From Solirubrobacterales bacterium (GTDB taxonomy: Bacteria > Actinomycetota > Thermoleophilia > Solirubrobacterales > 70-9): a stretch of 64,000 nucleotides of DNA. The position numbers and the translations under genes are program-made. Shown one piece after another: positions 60,366-64,000 of the stretch. The stretch's first letter is position 1; each line of letters starts with the position of its first letter. The notes below the pieces were generated by a model that did not search any database, was not told the DNA's origin, and saw nothing but the letters and a program-made list of their open reading frames with translations. The stretch covers positions 124,001-188,000 of the forward strand of contig JAMLGI010000001.1 of NCBI GenBank assembly GCA_023958085.1. Direction: 5' to 3'.

Positions 60366-62057
60366 TTGACTGGAGTTGACCGGGTCAGCGCCGTGGTCCC
60401 CGTCTTCAATAGCGAGGCGACCCTGCCGGAGCTCGTCCGGAGGCTTGACGCGACCCTCGGATCGAACTACCCGGACTGGGAAGCGATCCTGGTGAATGAC
60501 GGGAGCGCCGACGGAAGCTGGGGTGTGATCGAGGCACTCGTCGAGCAGAACGAGCACCTGGTCGGGATCGATCTCGAACGGAACGCCGGCCAGCACAATG
60601 CCCTGCTGGCCGGGATCCGGGCGGCCCGAATGGATGTGACCGTCACCCTGGACGACGACTTGCAGAACCCGCCGGAAGAAATCCCGAAACTGGTTGAAGA
60701 GGTTGCCGCCGGCTGGAAGGTCGTCTACGGGAAACCGGTGTCGAAACGGCACGGCCGGTTTCAGAACTGGTCCGGCCGGCTGGTGGGTGGGTTGCTCGGC
60801 AAGCTCGGCGGGAGCTCGGCCCCGATGGTGAGCAGCTTCCGTGCCTTTCGCACGGACCTCCGTCGGTCCTTTGACTCCTACGACGGGCCGGATGTGTCGA
60901 TCGACAGCCTGCTCTCCTGGGCAACCGAATCGGCCACCACGGTTCCGGTCGAGCATCACGATCGGGCCCGCGGCAGATCCGGGTACTCGCTCCCGGGACT
61001 GGTCAGGCACGCGGTGATCATGATCACCGCCTTCAGCAATGCACCGCTCCGGATCGCGACCACCCTCGGCTTTCTGGTTACGGTCTTCGGGGTCGGGGTG
61101 CTTGCCTTCGTGCTGCTTCACGTGGCGATCGAAGGGGGCAGTCCTCCGGGGTTTCCGTTCCTGGCCTCGATCATCTCGATCTTCGCCGGGGCACAGCTCT
61201 TTGCGCTCGGGGTCCTCGGGGAGTATCTGGCCCGGATGCACGTCCGGGTGATGGGGAGGCCGAGCTACGTCGAGCGAACCCGGATCGATCACCGCGAGGG
61301 CGTCCGCGAGGCAGCAGCCGAGAACGCCGTCGGTCTGTCGCAGCCACCCCGGAGGCTGGACTGGGACAGCGACTTCTGGGGGTTCGGGGTGGCCCGGGTG
61401 GAGCCGGAGGTGATCGCCGCAAGCGGTCGCGGCGAGCTCGGACTCTGGTTGGAGGAGAACGACATCAGGTGTGCGTTCCTGCTGCTCGATGCGGACGACG
61501 CCGATACTGCCCGGGATGCCGGGAGGCTCGGATTCCGTTACGTCGACACCCGGATGACGATGGGTTTTCCCGGAGGGCGGCAGTCCGAGGCGAGGACCGA
61601 GCGAGGGGCTGACGTGGTTGTCAGGGAGGCCGAACCGGAGGAGCGGGAAGCGGTCATGCGGATGGCGTCAGGCTCCTTTCGGCAGAGCCGATTCCGGTTC
61701 GACCCGAAGTTCCCGGCAGATCGGGCCCGGATGATCCACGGGGAGTGGGTCGTCCGGGGTTTCGAGACTCCGGATCGCCGGGTCATGGTTGCCGAGGCGG
61801 CCGGTGGTCTGGCCGGACAGATGGTGCTCCACGAACCGGAGTCGGGGTCGCGGACGGTTGAGTTGATCGGCGTCGTCGATCCTGCCCGTGGCTCCGGTGT
61901 CGGGTCGGCGCTGCTGGAGGAAGCGAAGCGTGGAGTCGAAGGTGACGGCAGGGTTGAAGCCGTCACCCAGGGCCGAAACATCCCGGCGCTCCGCATGTAC
62001 GAGCGATCGGGATTCCGGACCGAGAAGAGTCAGGTCTGGTACCACCTGTGGGTGTAG
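60366..62057 (+). CDS. GT2 glycosyltransferase fused to a WecD-like GNAT acetyltransferase
   Basis: A 563-residue two-domain protein. Residues 1 to about 225 form a family 2 glycosyltransferase of the DPM1/GtrB type (SAVVPVFNSEATLPELVRR, the metal motif TLDDDLQNPPEE), followed by two membrane helices (about 225-290). After a linker, about 330-563 is a GNAT domain resembling WecD (TDP-fucosamine acetyltransferase): RRLDWDSDFWGFGVAR near its start and VVDPARGSGVGSALL for acetyl-CoA. TTG 60366 has GGAAGAG just upstream. It overlaps the aminotransferase gene by 10 nt, so the protein probably finishes and transfers the sugar that enzyme makes. Confidence 0.85.
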   Translation: MTGVDRVSAVVPVFNSEATLPELVRRLDATLGSNYPDWEAILVNDGSADGSWGVIEALVEQNEHLVGIDLERNAGQHNALLAGIRAARMDVTVTLDDDLQNPPEEIPKLVEEVAAGWKVVYGKPVSKRHGRFQNWSGRLVGGLLGKLGGSSAPMVSSFRAFRTDLRRSFDSYDGPDVSIDSLLSWATESATTVPVEHHDRARGRSGYSLPGLVRHAVIMITAFSNAPLRIATTLGFLVTVFGVGVLAFVLLHVAIEGGSPPGFPFLASIISIFAGAQLFALGVLGEYLARMHVRVMGRPSYVERTRIDHREGVREAAAENAVGLSQPPRRLDWDSDFWGFGVARVEPEVIAASGRGELGLWLEENDIRCAFLLLDADDADTARDAGRLGFRYVDTRMTMGFPGGRQSEARTERGADVVVREAEPEEREAVMRMASGSFRQSRFRFDPKFPADRARMIHGEWVVRGFETPDRRVMVAEAAGGLAGQMVLHEPESGSRTVELIGVVDPARGSGVGSALLEEAKRGVEGDGRVEAVTQGRNIPALRMYERSGFRTEKSQVWYHLWV

Positions 62058-63211
62058 CTGCGTCCGACCCCGACGGAGCCCCCGAAGTTCCATTCAATCG
62101 TGCGGCGCAGACCGGGGCTGAGCTTGCCCGAATCGGGGAGGCGATTCACGGCGGGCATCTGGCTGCCGACGGCCCGTTCACCAAGGTCTGCTCCGAAGCG
62201 CTCGCGCGCAGACTCGACTCTCCGGTGCTCCTGGTTCACTCATGTACAGCCGCGCTTGAGATCGCCGCCCTCCTGCTGGACATCCAGCCCGGGGACGAGG
62301 TGATCCTGCCCTCCTACACGTTCGTATCGACGGCCAACGCATTCGTGCTGCGTGGCGCGGTACCGGTGTTCGTCGACGTCCTTGACGACACCCTCAACAT
62401 CGATCCCGACCGGGTCGAGTCGGCAGTCACCGACCGGACCCGGGCGATCGTCCCGGTCCACTACGCCGGGGTCGGCTGCGACATGAAGACGATCCTCGGG
62501 ATCGCCGGAGAACACGGACTGGAGGTGATCGAGGATGCGGCACAGGGCCTTGCGGCCAGTCGCGACGGAGTGCCATTGGGAACGACCGGAAGGCTGGGGG
62601 CGCTCAGTTTTCACGAAACCAAGAACGTCACCTGCGGCGAGGGGGGCGCCCTGATCGTGAACGATCCGACTCTCCTGGACCGGGCCGAGATCATCCGTGA
62701 AAAGGGGACGGATCGCAGCCGGTTCTTTCGCGGAGAGGTCGACCGGTACACCTGGACGGACATCGGTTCCTCGTTCGCGATGAGTGAGATCGCTGCCGCC
62801 TTCCTCTCCGCCCAACTGGAGAAGGCGGACGAACTCACCGCCCGGCGCCTCGCGATCTGGTCCCGCTACGACGACGCCTTCGCGGACCTGGAGCGGGACG
62901 GCTACCTCCGTCGACCGATGATTCCCTCGGCCTGCCGCCACAACGCCCACATGTACCAGCTCAGACTCGGTGACACCGGGCGACGGGATGCCCTGATCTC
63001 GGATCTCGGAGCGAGCGGGATCCACGCCGTGTTTCACTACGTTCCGCTTCACAGTTCGCCGGCCGGCCGGCGTTACGGACGCTGTTCCGGGTCGATGGAT
63101 GCGACCGACGCCGCTGCGGGAGAACTGGTGCGGCTGCCGATCTGGAGCGAGCTGGAGCCGGAGACGGTCGAGCGGGTGATAGTTGCGGTTCAGGGGTTCT
63201 TCGGTCGTTGA
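62048..63211 (+). CDS. wecE: dTDP-4-amino-4,6-dideoxygalactose transaminase (WecE/RffA-like)
   Basis: A 387-residue PLP-dependent DegT/DnrJ/EryC1 aminotransferase. The long conserved runs are like WecE/RffA: VLLVHSCTAALEIAALLLDIQ, LPSYTFVSTANAFVLRGA, PVHYAGVGCDMK, the PLP lysine Lys192 in FHETKN, and REKGTDRSRFFRGEVDRYTW. It would aminate dTDP-4-keto-6-deoxy-glucose to make dTDP-4-amino-4,6-dideoxygalactose, which the fused acetyltransferase upstream could N-acetylate to the Fuc4NAc donor. GTG 62048 lies within the end of that gene. Confidence 0.92.
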   Translation: MGVAASDPDGAPEVPFNRAAQTGAELARIGEAIHGGHLAADGPFTKVCSEALARRLDSPVLLVHSCTAALEIAALLLDIQPGDEVILPSYTFVSTANAFVLRGAVPVFVDVLDDTLNIDPDRVESAVTDRTRAIVPVHYAGVGCDMKTILGIAGEHGLEVIEDAAQGLAASRDGVPLGTTGRLGALSFHETKNVTCGEGGALIVNDPTLLDRAEIIREKGTDRSRFFRGEVDRYTWTDIGSSFAMSEIAAAFLSAQLEKADELTARRLAIWSRYDDAFADLERDGYLRRPMIPSACRHNAHMYQLRLGDTGRRDALISDLGASGIHAVFHYVPLHSSPAGRRYGRCSGSMDATDAAAGELVRLPIWSELEPETVERVIVAVQGFFGR

Positions 63212-64000
63212 GAATCAATGCCGCCTTCCGGGTTGACGTGAGCGGTCGCCCGGTGGATCGCCCCGCAGTTGATCGGTGCGTCCCCGTCAGCCGGAAGGGC
63301 GTTCCGCAGCTTCGTCCGGCGCGCCGGCGAGAGGGGGACGGCGGAAAGGTCGAAAACCGCGATCCGGGAGTCGCCGCTTCGCAGCGGGCGAGATCCCGTC
63401 GCCGCCTGTGCCGCGGTGAGGATCTGACGGCTCTGCCCCGGGCGGTAACCGGCCAGATCGATCCAGAGTCCGGCATAGCCCCAGGCCGTGATCACCGGCA
63501 CCAGCTCCCGAACCGGAAGATCCTTGACGCAGGCCCCGAGGTCCGCTGACCGCCCCTTCATCGCGCCGTAGCTCCAGCGAAGGTCATCCGAATGGATGAA
63601 CCCCTTCATCGGGTCGTAGTCGGCCATCGTGCCGGGCAGGGGCCAGGCCTCCGGGTACTTCAGGTACGGGATCTGGAAGATCATCGATCGGTCGGGGAAG
63701 TGGGTCTCGACCCGCTTCACGAAGGCCGCATCCTCCGAGTACATCCGTTCGAGTTCCGGATGGTTGAACTGGTTGGGCCAGCGGGCCGGAGTCTGATCCC
63801 ACACCCCGAACATCAGGATCAGCCCGATGGCCCCGAAGCTGAGCAGACTGCCTCGCTTCATCCGACGGAGCCGTTCGTCCAGCCGCGACCACAGCGAAAC
63901 GAAACCGATCAAGGCGAAGAACCCGACGAAAATCGACATCCGGTTCCAGCCGCGAATCTCCGGCATCACCAGGAGCGAGAACAACACCGAGATCCCGCCG
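63190..64000 (-). CDS. Polytopic membrane protein, C-terminal part (cut by window end)
   Basis: A reading frame of at least 266 residues that continues past 64000. The visible part begins in membrane helices (VLFSLLVMPEIRGWNRMSIFVGFFALIGF and another around GSLLSFGAIGLILMFGV) and ends in a soluble domain of about 190 residues. The RxxNRxSIF block just before a helix is typical of GT39/YfhO-like lipid-linked sugar transferases. It converges with the aminotransferase gene, and their 3' ends overlap by 22 bp. The start is outside the window. Confidence 0.7.
   Translation of the reverse strand, partial: GGISVLFSLLVMPEIRGWNRMSIFVGFFALIGFVSLWSRLDERLRRMKRGSLLSFGAIGLILMFGVWDQTPARWPNQFNHPELERMYSEDAAFVKRVETHFPDRSMIFQIPYLKYPEAWPLPGTMADYDPMKGFIHSDDLRWSYGAMKGRSADLGACVKDLPVRELVPVITAWGYAGLWIDLAGYRPGQSRQILTAAQAATGSRPLRSGDSRIAVFDLSAVPLSPARRTKLRNALPADGDAPINCGAIHRATAHVNPEGGIDSQRPKNP

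Overview
The window is GC-rich throughout, densely coded on both strands, and uses GTG and TTG starts freely. The organism is most likely an actinobacterium, and I lean to Thermoleophilia/Solirubrobacterales. Signs are a PafBC-like fused WYL regulator, a VLRF1-type eRF1-fold protein, a GT20 trehalose-phosphate synthase, many small lipoproteins, and about twenty genes whose TAnnnT -10 box lies only 4-9 nt before the start codon, which implies leaderless mRNAs. The taxonomic placement is inferred from gene content; no 16S gene is present.

Layout. 1-3.2 kb: the tail of an unknown gene, a terminator, an aldehyde dehydrogenase, a lipoprotein, and a VapBC toxin-antitoxin pair whose operator sits on its -10 box. 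3.2-5.6 kb: ccmA-ccmB-ccmC-ccmD (cytochrome c maturation). 5.6-11.6 kb: a secreted protein, biotin ligase, a YgjP-type metallopeptidase, a DUF6636-like lipoprotein, a membrane-anchored cyclase-family protein, sulfide:quinone oxidoreductase and a beta-lactamase-fold hydrolase. 11.8-17.7 kb: an SF2 helicase with an acidic insert, a TlpA-like thioredoxin lipoprotein, an NfeD/SPFH membrane pair and a GalT-like enzyme. 17.7-26.9 kb: an unknown acidic protein, a VLRF1-like protein, a secreted protein, tRNA-Arg(CCT), two CPBP proteases, an SDR, a block of intergenic repeats, PyrE and a class A penicillin-binding protein. 26.9-35.1 kb: ThiL, an HtrA lipoprotein, trehalose-6-phosphate synthase, an alpha/beta hydrolase and two membrane proteins.

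35.2-40.8 kb is the core replication/ribosome block rpsF-ssb-rpsR-rplI-dnaB-dnaC-like-purA. It is followed by a 200-nt intergenic stretch of strong hairpins (40.84-41.04 kb) that could be an unassigned RNA. 41.0-46.8 kb holds a membrane protein, a nucleotide-sugar dehydrogenase, a tandem pair of TetR regulators and the fused WYL regulator.

46.8-64 kb looks like an accessory cell-envelope region. It carries three paralogous membrane-anchored alkaline-phosphatase-superfamily enzymes, a GalE-like epimerase, a methyltransferase, a GT2 glycosyltransferase fused to a WecD-like acetyltransferase, a WecE/RffA-type aminotransferase, and a large membrane protein cut by the window end. Embedded in it is a recent-looking 1.3-kb tandem duplication (51.4-54.0 kb). 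It left one intact and one broken copy of an MBL-fold hydrolase, one complete and one truncated copy of a small DUF2283-like gene, and two copies of a paired-hairpin intergenic element.

I found no CRISPR array, insertion sequence, phage module or convincing new defence system. The features most worth follow-up are the duplication with its conserved hairpins, the candidate RNA downstream of purA, the missing standard start codon of dnaB, the GT2-acetyltransferase fusion and the leaderless-promoter pattern.
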